A stretch of 52,852 bases of DNA from contig JAHBWD010000061.1 in the NCBI GenBank assembly GCA_019637175.1, positions 1 through 52,852 on the forward strand. Reading direction: 5' to 3'. Below the pieces are notes generated by a model. The model did not search any database. It was not told where the DNA came from and was given only the letters and a program-made list of their open reading frames with translations. Shown in pieces: positions 35,306 through 44,700 of the stretch (the stretch's first letter is position 1; the number at the start of each line of letters is the position of its first letter). The stretch is from Labilithrix sp. (GTDB taxonomy: Bacteria > Myxococcota_A > Polyangia > Polyangiales > Polyangiaceae). Both the position numbers and the translations under genes were made by a program.

Positions 35306-35818
35306 ATGAACGCGCGCTCCTCGCTCGTGCTGGCTCTCTTCGTCGTGGCTTGCGGTCAACCGGCGGCGCCTCCGGCCGCGGCGCCGCCCGTGGAGACGAG
35401 CGCGCCTCCTCCCGCGACGGCGCCGGCGCCCGCGCCCGCGCCGACGGCGGAGGCGCCGCCGCCCGCCGCCGATCCCGACGCGGGTGGCGTCGCGGTGGTC
35501 ACCGAGAGCGTGTCGGTCGCGTCGAGCGAGGCGCCCCTCCCGACGGTCGCGAACCCGAACCGGGTGATCGCCGAGCTCCGTCCGAAATTCAATGCATGTT
35601 ACACAGATGGCCTGAAGGCCAACCCGAAGATGGAAGGGTCGGTCACGCTCTCGGCGAAGCTCTCCGGCGGCAAGGTCACGTCGGTCACGCCGAAGCTCGC
35701 GAGCGGGCTCAACGACAAAGTGATCAAGTGCCTCAGCGCGCTCTTGATGGCGGCAGAGTTCCCCGGCGCCGGCGCGCCGGTCGCGCTCGACATCCCCTTG
35801 AGCTTCGCGACGAAGTAG
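35306..35818 (+). CDS. AgmX/PglI C-terminal-type lipoprotein
   Basis: The 170-residue product (ATG at 35306) has a short signal peptide with the lipobox VVAC and a long Pro/Ala tether to about residue 60. The C-terminal domain carries RPKFNACYTDGLKANPKMEGSV, then VTLSAKL, KVTSVTPKLAS and IKCLSALLMAAEFP. This pattern, with two Cys about 50 residues apart, is seen in the myxobacterial AgmX/PglI C-terminal domain, a TonB-like extracytoplasmic module. The codons around FNACYTD (35590-35607) are unusually A/T-rich for this region. The stop is one base from the stop of the small minus-strand gene. Confidence 0.75.
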   Translation: MNARSSLVLALFVVACGQPAAPPAAAPPVETSAPPPATAPAPAPAPTAEAPPPAADPDAGGVAVVTESVSVASSEAPLPTVANPNRVIAELRPKFNACYTDGLKANPKMEGSVTLSAKLSGGKVTSVTPKLASGLNDKVIKCLSALLMAAEFPGAGAPVALDIPLSFATK

Positions 35819-35819
35819 A

Positions 35820-35948
35820 TCATCGCGATCGAGGCTTGGGGTCTTCGATCTTCCTCCGCGGGTTCGGCGGCGGATCGCCGATGGGCGGCTCTCGCCGCTT
35901 CGGCTCTCGCTCGGGGACGGGCGGCTTCTTCCTCTTCTTCGAGCTCAT
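35820..35948 (-). CDS. Short basic Pro-rich protein (42 aa)
   Basis: The ATG at 35948 opens 42 codons, starting MSSKKRKKPPVPEREPKRR, with only charged residues, Pro and Ser after the start, and ending in TGA at 35820-35822. Composition is extreme: over a third Lys/Arg and about a quarter Pro, hence a disordered basic peptide. It fills the gap between two neighbouring genes exactly and starts 44 bases after the response regulator gene on the same strand. No known domain; a real small protein is plausible but unproven. Confidence 0.45.
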   Translation of the reverse strand: MSSKKRKKPPVPEREPKRREPPIGDPPPNPRRKIEDPKPRSR

Positions 35949-35992
35949 GCCTGATCGGATCGCAATGAGCGCGCCAGACCTCGACGCCGCGC

Positions 35993-36352
35993 TCAGTGCA
36001 CGCCGTTCAGCGAGCGCACCGCGGCCTCCAGCGCCGCGAGGTCGACCGGCTTGGGCAGGGTGCGCCTGATCTTGAGCGTGCCCGCGAGCCGCTTCGGATC
36101 GTCGCAGGCGGTCGCCAGGATGAGCCGGCGCTCGCCGACGAGCTTGCGCAGCTCCTCCACCGCGGTCTCGCGATCTCCGGGCATGAAGTAGTCGAGCAGT
36201 ACGAGGGCGATCGGGACCTCTGCGGCGCGGGCGACGTCGACCGCTTGCGAGAAGTCGGCGGCCTCGAGCACGTCGGAGCCCAAGCTCTCGAGGACGATTC
36301 GCACGAGCTCGCGGAAGTCGGCGTCGTCGTCAGCCACGAGGACGGTCGTCAT
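35993..36352 (-). CDS. Single-domain response regulator
   Basis: The 119-residue product is a receiver domain only. Acidic pocket residues D8-D10, phosphoacceptor D54 in LVLLDYFMPG, T81 in ILATA and K101 in LPKPVD are all present. It has no output domain, so it should act like a CheY/Spo0F-type messenger in a phosphorelay or by protein binding. The ATG at 36352 shares ATGA with the stop of the kinase gene, so both are made together and form a pair. Confidence 0.95.
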   Translation of the reverse strand: MTTVLVADDDADFRELVRIVLESLGSDVLEAADFSQAVDVARAAEVPIALVLLDYFMPGDRETAVEELRKLVGERRLILATACDDPKRLAGTLKIRRTLPKPVDLAALEAAVRSLNGVH

Positions 36353-37809
36353 GACGGGAGCTCGACGGCGATCGACACCGCCGGGCCGGTCTCCTCGAGC
36401 TTCAGCGTTCCGCCGTGGAGCCGCACGATCTCGCGGCAGAGGTAGAGCCCTACGCCCGTTCGCGCTCCTCCGATGCCCTCGTAGACCAGCGAGCTGAAGG
36501 GCGAGAGCGCGCGCTCGAGGTCGCCGTGCACCAGGCCGCGCACCACGAGGTCGACGCGGATGTCGGCGCGCGGCGGCGCGATCACGATCGTGATCCTGAT
36601 GGGCTCGCCCGCCTCCGAGACCGCCAGGCTGAAGGAGAGCAGCGCCCAGAGCGCGTGGCCGAGCAGCTCCTTGTCCGCGAGGAGGCGCGCCGTAGGTGGG
36701 GCGTCGACGTACACCGATCGGCCCGTCGCGTGGACGTCGAGCTCGGCGATGACCTTGTGGACCTGCTCGACGAGATCGACGAGCTCGGGATCGATGGGGA
36801 GCTTTCCGTCGCGCGCGCGCGCCGCGAGGAACACGTCGTCGACGAGGCGCGCGAGCCGCACCGAGTGGCGCTCGATGACCTCGAGCGCGCGCCGCGCGAG
36901 CTCCGGCTTCGCGGGGTTCATGTTCGCGACCTGCGCGAAGCCGACGATCGACGCGAGCGGCGTCCGGAGCTCGTGCGCGGCGATGCCGAGGAACCGCTCG
37001 CGCTCGTGGTCTCGCTCGGCGATCGCGAGGAACCCTGCGTCGAGCGCGTTCGCGAGGATCGCGATCTCGTCTTGCCCAGGCTCGTGCAAGCGCTCGTGGA
37101 CGCCTCGTTCGCGGAAGCGCTGGACGCTCTCCGCGAGCCGGCGGATGCGCGGCGCGATCGCGCCGCGCACGCGCAGCGCCGCGAGCGTGGCGACGAGCAC
37201 GCCGATGCCTCCGACGAAGAGCAAGCCGTGCCGGAGCTCGCGGACGTTCTCGATGAGGACGCTCTGGAAGAGCGCGATGTAGTCGGTGTTCTCCTTGTGC
37301 AGCTGGCGGAGCGTGGTCTGGACCTCGGTGAGCGACTCGGTGACCCGAGGGCGCCGTGCCTTCGGATCGGGCTCCGCCTGGACGGCGTCGAGGCGGCGAA
37401 GGGCGGCGCTGAACCGGTCGACGGCGACCTGCTCACGCTCGATCATCTCCTCGTGCCCCTCGGCCGCGAGCGTGTCGCGCGCCTTGCGGGCGTCGCGCGA
37501 CGGATTGTTCTTCATGATCCACTCGCTGCGGTAGCGGGCGTCGAGCGTATGGAGCGAGCGCTGGTACGCCGCCATTTCGGCGTCGAAGGCGGCTTCGTTC
37601 GGCTCGCGCATGCTCTGAAGCCGGAGGCGCGCGTTCTCCACGAGGGCGCTGTTGAGCACGTCGACCGGCGGCAAGAGGTAGTGCTTGACGAACCTCATGT
37701 TCGCTTCGACGCCGAGCAGCGATCCGACCGCGACCGCGAGCAGCACCGCGACGGTGATGATCTCGGTTGCGGCGAGAAGCGCCAGCCGACGGGAAACCGA
37801 AACGCGCAT
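36349..37809 (-). CDS. Membrane sensor histidine kinase with degenerate ATP-binding domain
   Basis: The 486-residue product has two membrane segments (about 10-33 and 193-213) around a helical periplasmic sensor domain. A HAMP-like stretch and the phosphoacceptor H-box follow, H279 in HELRTPLASIVGF. In the C-terminal ATPase domain the N-box region (LLGHALWALLSFSLAV, about 383-398) lacks the usual Asn residues, and the D-x-G-x-G box around 418-432 is missing (VRGLVHGDLERAL). Only the last glycine motif RTGVGLYLCREI is kept. ATP binding may be weak or lost. It is translationally coupled to its response regulator gene. The ATG at 37809 is preferred to the TTG just before it. Confidence 0.9.
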   Translation of the reverse strand: MRVSVSRRLALLAATEIITVAVLLAVAVGSLLGVEANMRFVKHYLLPPVDVLNSALVENARLRLQSMREPNEAAFDAEMAAYQRSLHTLDARYRSEWIMKNNPSRDARKARDTLAAEGHEEMIEREQVAVDRFSAALRRLDAVQAEPDPKARRPRVTESLTEVQTTLRQLHKENTDYIALFQSVLIENVRELRHGLLFVGGIGVLVATLAALRVRGAIAPRIRRLAESVQRFRERGVHERLHEPGQDEIAILANALDAGFLAIAERDHERERFLGIAAHELRTPLASIVGFAQVANMNPAKPELARRALEVIERHSVRLARLVDDVFLAARARDGKLPIDPELVDLVEQVHKVIAELDVHATGRSVYVDAPPTARLLADKELLGHALWALLSFSLAVSEAGEPIRITIVIAPPRADIRVDLVVRGLVHGDLERALSPFSSLVYEGIGGARTGVGLYLCREIVRLHGGTLKLEETGPAVSIAVELPS

Positions 37810-37869
37810 CAACAGGATGCGGCTAGCAAGCGTGACGCCACCCCCTCGGCGCCGGGATCGGCAGGAGCG

Positions 37870-39060
37870 CTAGCGCTTCACGTTCGCGAAGACGCCGCGC
37901 TCCGCGGGCGTCCAGCGGAGGTTCGCCGTCACGCGCGCGCCGTCGGCCGTCGACCAGCGGATGTCGCGGCCGCTGTTGACGACGGGGAGCACCTGCACCT
38001 GGCGGAGCTCGAGCGTTCGCGCGTCGAGCAGCGCGCGGCCGATGAAGTTCTGCTGTTGCACGGCGAGCGACGGGTGGAGGAAGTTGCCGAGGCTCTCGAA
38101 GACGACGCCGGCACCTCCGCCGAACGCGGCGTCCTTGCGCACGACGCGGACGGGCTTCCAGACGTGGGGCCCGTGCCCGAAGACGATGTCGCCGCCGTAG
38201 CGCTTGACGAACTCGATGCCGAGGCGGACGGCGTCGTCTTGATCCGCGGAGGCCCTGCTGTGGAGCGCGAGGATGCGGAGGTCGGCCTGCGCGTCGCGCA
38301 GGCTCTCGAGCAGCGCGCGCCGATCGCCCATGCACGCGGCGCGCGGACAGGCCTCGCGTCCGGTGTAGAGGCTGCCGAGCGCGACGCGCACCTGCCGTCC
38401 TTTGACGGTGAACGTCTTGACCTTCGCGCGCATCGCGTCGCGCTCGTCGCGCGTCGACGAGATCCCCGCCCAGAGGAAGCTCGTGTCGCCGAGCCCCTCG
38501 AGGGCCTTCGCCGTCATGTCGGGGCTCACCACTTCACCGCTGAGCGACGACTCGGGCGATCCGTGGCAGTCGCGCGAGTGATTGTTGGAGAGGCCGACGA
38601 GGTTGAACCCGCGCTCGCTCGCCTGCGTGAGGTTCTCTGCGCGCGAGACGAACGCGTAGGATCGTCCCTGCGCGTACGGGCTGCCGAACCTCGTGCACGA
38701 CGTCCCGACGACCGTCTCCCAGTTGATGAACGAGAGGTCGCCGCGGTAGCCCTTGCCGGTCGGATCGAATCGATCGAGCGCCTTGCCGTAGTCGGCCGCG
38801 ATGGCCGTCGCCTCGTGCGTGTTGCTCCACCCCGCGTCGCCGACGCCGCGGACGTCGATGAGATCGCTCACGGCGTCTTTGTCGAGCGGGGCGGCGGCGA
38901 GCGCGCTCGCGGGCGCGGTCTCGTCCGGCTCGGTCAGCGCGACGACGGCGTCCTCCGACTCGGCGGCCTCGCCGTCTTCGGCGTCGGCTTCGTCGGCGCC
39001 CCCGGGCGCGCATGCCGGCATCATGGCGAGGAGAAGGGGCACGAGGAACCGAGCGCGCAT
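37870..39060 (-). CDS. CapA/PgsA-family metallophosphatase-like lipoprotein
   Basis: The 396-residue product has a signal peptide ending in PAC, followed by an acidic linker. The catalytic-type core has DLSFINWETVVG, LVGLSNNHSRDCHG, RILALHSR, VFGHGPHVWKPV and ESLGNFLHPSL. These are the CapA signature blocks (NxE, NNH, HxH and SLGN), so it belongs to the calcineurin-like proteins first linked to poly-gamma-glutamate capsules. Here no pgs or cap genes are nearby, so a capsule role is not supported. Two Cys pairs suggest disulfides. The 105 bases upstream are AT-richer than the surroundings and probably carry the divergent promoters for this gene and the gene at 39166. Confidence 0.88.
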   Translation of the reverse strand: MRARFLVPLLLAMMPACAPGGADEADAEDGEAAESEDAVVALTEPDETAPASALAAAPLDKDAVSDLIDVRGVGDAGWSNTHEATAIAADYGKALDRFDPTGKGYRGDLSFINWETVVGTSCTRFGSPYAQGRSYAFVSRAENLTQASERGFNLVGLSNNHSRDCHGSPESSLSGEVVSPDMTAKALEGLGDTSFLWAGISSTRDERDAMRAKVKTFTVKGRQVRVALGSLYTGREACPRAACMGDRRALLESLRDAQADLRILALHSRASADQDDAVRLGIEFVKRYGGDIVFGHGPHVWKPVRVVRKDAAFGGGAGVVFESLGNFLHPSLAVQQQNFIGRALLDARTLELRQVQVLPVVNSGRDIRWSTADGARVTANLRWTPAERGVFANVKR

Positions 39061-39165
39061 GGTGCCGAGGTGGGTGCAATTCCTACACCACCACAAAATG
39101 CCGAAAATCAGCCCCTTGGGCGCCCCTCCGGCCTGGTCTCCCGGTGGATCATGTAGCCTGTCGAG

Positions 39166-40170
39166 GTGAAGCCCAAGAAGAGACGGCGAGCGGTGCTCCT
39201 CTTCTTGATCGCGCCGATCGCGGGCGCGTTCGCGTGCGGGAGCCGCACGGGGCTCTTCGGGGAGGACACCGACTTCATCACGCTGCCCGACGGCGGGCGG
39301 ATCCCGAACCCGAGGCGCGACGCGGGCTTCGACGTCGCGCAGTTCGACGCGCCGCCGCCGCTCGACGCGACGCCGAGGGACGCGAGCCGGATCGACTGCC
39401 CCGACGCCGAAGCGACGCTCGTCTACCTCATCTCGCGCGACTATCAGCTCCTCAGCTTCAACCCCGACGACGGGACGATCACCAACATCGGCAACATCGT
39501 GTGCCCCGCGGCGGCGGAGGCGACGCCGTTCTCGATGGCGGTCGATCGGAAAGGCGTCGCGTACATCCTCTTCTCCAACCCGATCAGCGGCGGCAGCGGG
39601 CCCGACGACGGCAAGCTCTTTCGCGTGAGCACGGCGACCGCCGCGTGCGTCGCGACGCCCTTCCAGCCGAACCAGCAAGGCTTCGTGCGCTTCGGCATGG
39701 GCTTCGCGACCGATCTCGCGGGGCCGAGCGAGTCGCTCTACGTCGCGGGCGCGCAGCAAGGCGGCGTCGGCGCCGAAGGTCTCGCGCGGATCGACGTCTC
39801 GACGTTCGCGCTCACGAAGGTCGGCAACTTCATCCCGCCGATCGTCCACAACGCCGAGCTCACCGGCACGGGCGACGGTCGCCTCTACGCGCTCTACACG
39901 AAGAACAGCAACAACGCGCCGCCGACGTTCATCGGCGAGATCGATCCCGTGAGCGGTCAGGTCGTCGGCGAGCAGGCCTTCCCCGGCGTCACGCTCGGCA
40001 TGGGGTGGGCCTTCGCGTTCTGGGGCGGCGACTTCTACATGTTCACGGGGGCCGGTGGCGGCAGCGACGTCACGCGGTATCGTCCTTCCGACAACTCGAC
40101 GGCGGTCATCGCCACGCTCCCGACGGTCATCGTCGGCGCAGGCGTGTCGACGTGCGCGCCGGCGCAATAG
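39166..40170 (+). CDS. Putative lipoprotein, propeller-like (paralogue of 29651-30580)
   Basis: The GTG at 39166 gives 334 residues. The signal peptide ends in AFACG. An Asp/Pro-rich tether precedes a beta-rich domain with the same sequence landmarks as the paralogue: FSMAVDRKGVAYI, RFGMGFATD, LTGTGDGRLYALY, FAFWGGDFYMF and the ending VGAGVSTCAP. It should be an extracytoplasmic beta-propeller-like protein. The hemD fusion gene follows after only six bases, so this lipoprotein is probably co-transcribed with it even though no functional tie is obvious. Confidence 0.75.
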   Translation: MKPKKRRRAVLLFLIAPIAGAFACGSRTGLFGEDTDFITLPDGGRIPNPRRDAGFDVAQFDAPPPLDATPRDASRIDCPDAEATLVYLISRDYQLLSFNPDDGTITNIGNIVCPAAAEATPFSMAVDRKGVAYILFSNPISGGSGPDDGKLFRVSTATAACVATPFQPNQQGFVRFGMGFATDLAGPSESLYVAGAQQGGVGAEGLARIDVSTFALTKVGNFIPPIVHNAELTGTGDGRLYALYTKNSNNAPPTFIGEIDPVSGQVVGEQAFPGVTLGMGWAFAFWGGDFYMFTGAGGGSDVTRYRPSDNSTAVIATLPTVIVGAGVSTCAPAQ

Positions 40171-40176
40171 AGGATC

Positions 40177-41691
40177 ATGGCGGGTAAGGTCGCGTTCGTC
40201 GGTGCAGGTTGTGGCGATCCTCGGCTCCTCACGATCCGCGCGGCGGAGGTGATCGCCGAGGCCGACTTCGTGCTCTTCGATCCCGAGGTGCACCCCGACG
40301 TGCTCGGGCGGCTCCGTGAAGGCACGCCGCGCCACCCGATCACGCCGCAGATGACGACCGAGGCGATCGCCGGCCTCCTCGCCGATCAGGCGAAGCAGGG
40401 CAAGATCGCGCTCCGCCTCACGTGGGCCGATCCGCTCTTCTTCGGCTGGACCGACGTCGAGGGCGTCGCGACCGCGCGCTACGGCGTCGAGATCGAGATC
40501 GTCCCGGGCATCGGGCCGCTCATCGGCATCGGCGCGTTCAGCGGCCTCGCGCTCACGCGCTCGAGCGACGCGTCGCCGAGCGTCGCGGCGGTGAGCGTGA
40601 CGCGCGGGCACGAGTCGCTCCACGACTGGTCGAAGCTCGCGACCGCCACCGACATGCTCGCGATCGTGTGCGACGCCGAGGTCGTCGCCGAGACGGCGCG
40701 CTCGCTCGTGTTCTATGGATGCAACGCCGGCGACAAGGTCGCCGTCGTCGAGAACGCCTCGCTCCCTTCGCAGCGCGTGATCGAGACGACCCTCGGCCAG
40801 GTGCCGCTCCTGCCGCGCGCGCGCGCTTCGCGCGTGGTGCTCGTCGTCGGCGAGCGCGCGACGCCGCTGCCCGAGCTGCGCTGGTTCGAGCAGCAGCCGC
40901 TCTTCGGCAAGCGCGTGCTGATCACGCGCGCGCGCGAGCAGTCGTCGGGCACGGCCGAGATGCTCCGCGAGCGCGGCGCCGATCCGGTCGTCGTGCCCAC
41001 CATCGAGATCCATCCGCCGAGCGATCCGTCGGCGATGATCGACGTCGTGCCGGCGATGAAGGATCGCTACGACTGGGTCGTGCTCACGAGCGCGAACGGC
41101 GTCGAGCGCCTCTGGGCCGAGATCCGCCGGCAGGGGAAAGACGCGCGCGCGTTCGGTCGCGCGCGGGTCGCCGCGATCGGCCCGGGCACCGCGGCCGCGC
41201 TCGAGCGTTGCGGCGTCGCCGCCGATCTCGTCCCGAAGGAGTATCGAGGCGAGGCGCTCGCCGCCGAGCTCGTCGCGGCGCTCGGCGACGCCGAAGGCGG
41301 CGCCGGCCCTGCGCGCGTCCTCGTCGCGCGCGCCGAGGTCGCGCGTGACGTCGTGCCCGACACGCTGCGGGCCGCCGGCTGCCAGGTCGACGTCGTGTCG
41401 GTCTACAAGACGCGCTCGCCGCCGCGCCCCATCCTCGAGGCGCTCGCCGCGCTCCTCGGAGCCGGGGAGATCGACGTCGTCACGTTCACCTCGTCGAGCA
41501 CCGTCGACCACCTGTGTGACGCCCTCGAGGCCGGCGCCAAGGATCTGCTCGGCAAGACGGTCGTCGCCTGCATCGGCCCGATCACGGCGGAGACCGCGAA
41601 GAAACGCGGGCTTCGCGTGGACGTGGTCGCCTCGGATTTCACGATCGGCGGCCTCGTGGCCGCGCTCGAGAACCACTTCCGTAACGGCTGA
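40177..41691 (+). CDS. hemD: Uroporphyrinogen-III synthase fused to a divergent uroporphyrinogen methyltransferase domain
   Basis: The 504-residue protein has an N-terminal SUMT/CobA-like domain (1-240) and a HemD domain (245-504). In the first, GAGPGD reads GAGCGD and the SAM-binding RLKGGDP..FGRG motif reads RLTWADPLFFGW, while PGIGP and the C-terminal strand pattern are kept, so SAM methylation may be reduced or lost. The HemD part is well formed (KRVLITRAREQSSGTAEMLRERG, VVLTSANGVERL, VAAIGPGTAAAL, SVYKTR, VTFTSSSTVDHL). HemD cyclises hydroxymethylbilane to uroporphyrinogen III. HemB lies on the other strand 5.6 kb away. Confidence 0.92.
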   Translation: MAGKVAFVGAGCGDPRLLTIRAAEVIAEADFVLFDPEVHPDVLGRLREGTPRHPITPQMTTEAIAGLLADQAKQGKIALRLTWADPLFFGWTDVEGVATARYGVEIEIVPGIGPLIGIGAFSGLALTRSSDASPSVAAVSVTRGHESLHDWSKLATATDMLAIVCDAEVVAETARSLVFYGCNAGDKVAVVENASLPSQRVIETTLGQVPLLPRARASRVVLVVGERATPLPELRWFEQQPLFGKRVLITRAREQSSGTAEMLRERGADPVVVPTIEIHPPSDPSAMIDVVPAMKDRYDWVVLTSANGVERLWAEIRRQGKDARAFGRARVAAIGPGTAAALERCGVAADLVPKEYRGEALAAELVAALGDAEGGAGPARVLVARAEVARDVVPDTLRAAGCQVDVVSVYKTRSPPRPILEALAALLGAGEIDVVTFTSSSTVDHLCDALEAGAKDLLGKTVVACIGPITAETAKKRGLRVDVVASDFTIGGLVAALENHFRNG

Positions 41692-41745
41692 CGAACGCTA
41701 TTTGACACTCAGGGCCCATCGCGCGACGCTAATCGCCGCGCGCGC

Positions 41746-44700
41746 ATGTCTTTGAGCACCCTGATCGTCCAGCGCGAGATCGCATCGATCCGCGAGGTCG
41801 AGGAGGCGCTCGCACGACAGGTCCTCTACGGCGGGGACCTCGTGACGAACCTGCTCGAGGTCTGCGCGGTCGACGAAGCGCAGCTCCTGCCCGTGGTCGC
41901 CGAGGCGTGCGGCCTGCCGCCGGCTCCGGCGGGCGAGCTGCCGCGCCCCGACGACGAGGCGCAGAAGCTCGTCGTCGCCGAGGTCGCGGCGCTGCGCAAC
42001 CTCGCGCCGCTCTCGGTCGATCGCTACGGCCTCGTCGTCGCCGTCGCCGAGCCGCTCTCGCGCGAGGTCGAGCAAGAGCTCGCGTTCGCGCTCGCGCTCC
42101 CGATCTCGCAGCGCGTCGCGCCGCTCGTGCGCATCCGGCAAGCGCTCACGCGCGACTACGGCGTCCCGCTCGAGCGGCGCCTCCAGCGCCTGCTGTCGCG
42201 CATGCTCACCGAGGGTCGTCGCGGCGCCTCGAGCTCGTTCCCGCCGATGCGCCCGGCGAGCATCGCCGACATGAAGCCGATCGCGCCGCGCCCGCCGAGC
42301 GTGCGTCCGGAGCCGCCGAAGTCGAAGGCGCCCGAGCCGGTGCGTCCTTCGGTTCCGCCGGGCGGAGGCACGCGCACGCTTCTGCGCGCGACCGAGGTCC
42401 CCGTCGGCCGCCCGATCCGCCGCCGTCGCGGGCCGCTCACCGCCGAGGTCGCGCGCGCCGAGCTCGACGAAGCCGGCGAGCGCGACGCGATCTTCGATCT
42501 CCTCTTCGAGTTCGCGCGCCAGTACTTCGACTACACCGCCGTCTTCGTCATCCACGGCGATCTCGCCGAGGGGCGCGACTCCTTCGGCGACGGCGCGCCG
42601 CGCGAGAAGGTCGCGCGCATCGGCGTGCCGCTCGATCTCGAGAGCACCTTCTCGCTCGCGCGCGACAAGAAGGCGATGCTCCAGAAGATCCCTTCGAGCG
42701 AAGGCCTCGACGTCGTCTTGATGAGCGATCTCGGCCGCCCGGGCAAGACGGTGTGCACCGTGTTCCCCGTCGTCGTGCGGACGCGCGTCGTCGCGCTGCT
42801 CTTCGGCGACGGCGGCGAGACGGGCATCGATCCGGCCGCGCTCGACGAGGTCGAGAAGATCGTCGCGCAGGCGACCTCCGCGTTCGAGCGCGTGATCGTC
42901 CGGCGAAAGCTCAAGGGCACCGTGCCTCCGCCCGGCGCGATGGGCTCGCTCCTGCCGGACAAGAATTCGCTCGCGCCGCCGACGAAGCTGAGCGAGATCA
43001 CCGATCGTCCCGCGGTCGAAGAGCTCGCGCCGCCGATCCGCGATCTGATGACGGAGCCCGTCTCGCGCGTCTCGCCGACGATGCGCGATCCGAAGATCGA
43101 GGCCATCCTGCCCTCGCAGCACGACGTGCTCGTCTCCGATCGCGGGCGCAGCGACAAGCCGCCGCCGCCGCCGAACGTGCTCGCGGTGCGGCGCCCCTCG
43201 GGTCGCCCGATCCCGCGCGAGGAGCCGATCTCGCAGCGCGAGCTGCCGGCGATCTCGTCGGCGCCGGCGCCGCACACGACCGCTTCGGCCGGGGCCGCGC
43301 CCGGATCGGTCCGCCCACGGTCGCGTCGCATGAAGGCGCCGGTGCTCGACTTCGGCGCGGTGCCGCCGACGTCGTCGCTCGTCGGCGTCGACGCGACCAA
43401 CATCGAAGGCGAGGTCGAGCGCCGCTTGCTCGCGGAGATCCACGGGCGCGAAGGCTTCGATGCCGAGCCGACGACGTCGCGCGATCGCGATCCGCCGCCG
43501 ATGACGCACGACGAGGCGCCGCGATCGCCGCACTCGCCGAAGGCGGAGTCGCCGCCGCCGATCCGCGCGGTCGCGCGCACCGACGTCTCTCCGGGCGCGC
43601 TGCCGATGTTCCCGGCGCAGCCTGCGCAACCGGCGCAACCTGCGCAGCCGCACGCCGACGTGAACGGCGAGGCGGAAGAAGGCGATCGCGAGAGCGCCCC
43701 CGCGGTGCAGATCAGCCCCTACGACTCCGACGTTCATCTCGTCGAGACGCCGATCGCGCCGGTCGTCGACGCCGATCCGACGCCGATCGCGTCGCCGGTC
43801 GCGCCGGTCGCGTTCGATCCGCAGCCGCCGAGCGCGACGGCGTCGTCGCGGCCGCCGCAAGACTCGCCGCGCCCGATGCCGCCGTCGGAGCAGCAGATCA
43901 GCGTCGCCGCGCACCGGCCGCCCTCGTCGCGCAACGATCAGTCGAGCGTTCTCCCGTCGGTCATCGTCGACGTCGCGAGCGAGTACGTGGGGCTCGTCGC
44001 GCGCGTGGTCGACGGATCCGACGACGACGCCGAGGCGGAGCTGCTCCGCGCCGGCGGTTATGCGATGCCGGCGATCATGGCGCAGTTCCCGGGGCCGATC
44101 ACGATCGAGCACGATCGGCTCGCGATGGGCCCGATGCCGCGCGTCGCCGAGTGCGGCCCGGTCTTGCGCCTCGTCGCTTCGCAGCGGAGAACGGCGCTGC
44201 CGTTCGTGCTCGCGCACGTCGAGGATCCCGACGCCGACAAGCGCTTCTGGGCGACGTACCTGCTCACCGAGCTCGTGTACCCCGACGTGCTCGATCCGAT
44301 CATGAACCGCGTCTTCGACGAGCAGCCGCGCATTCGTCGCGCGGCGAAGGCGGCCGCGCGCGCCTTCGCCGAGGTGAGCCCGCAGGCGATCGTCGAGCGC
44401 CTCGAGCTCGTCGCGATGGACGCGGGCGAGTCGCGCGATCGCCGCGTGATCGCGATCGACGCGCTCGGCGAGACGCGCGACGCGGCCGCGGTGCGCGCGC
44501 TCGTGCCGCTGCTCGACGATCCCGACGGCGACGTGACGACGGGCGTGCGCGCCGCGCTCACGACGCTCACGCGCCAAGACTTCGGCGCCGCTTCGGCGAA
44601 GTGGAACGCGTGGTACGCGACCAACCGCGATCGTCATCGCCTCGAGTGGCTCATCGACTCGCTGATGCACGATCAGGCGGCGCTCCGCGCGGCCGCGGGC

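Noticed and set aside
39069..39092. Imperfect dyad (GGTGGGTG ... ACACCACC) in the gap between capA-like and the divergent lipoprotein gene
   Set aside because: Only five of eight positions pair properly; not enough to call an operator.
43610..43660. CCGGCGCAGCCTGC-type short repeats in the 41746 gene as a mobile repeat
   Set aside because: They encode PAQ repeats in a disordered linker and stay in frame, so they are coding low-complexity sequence.
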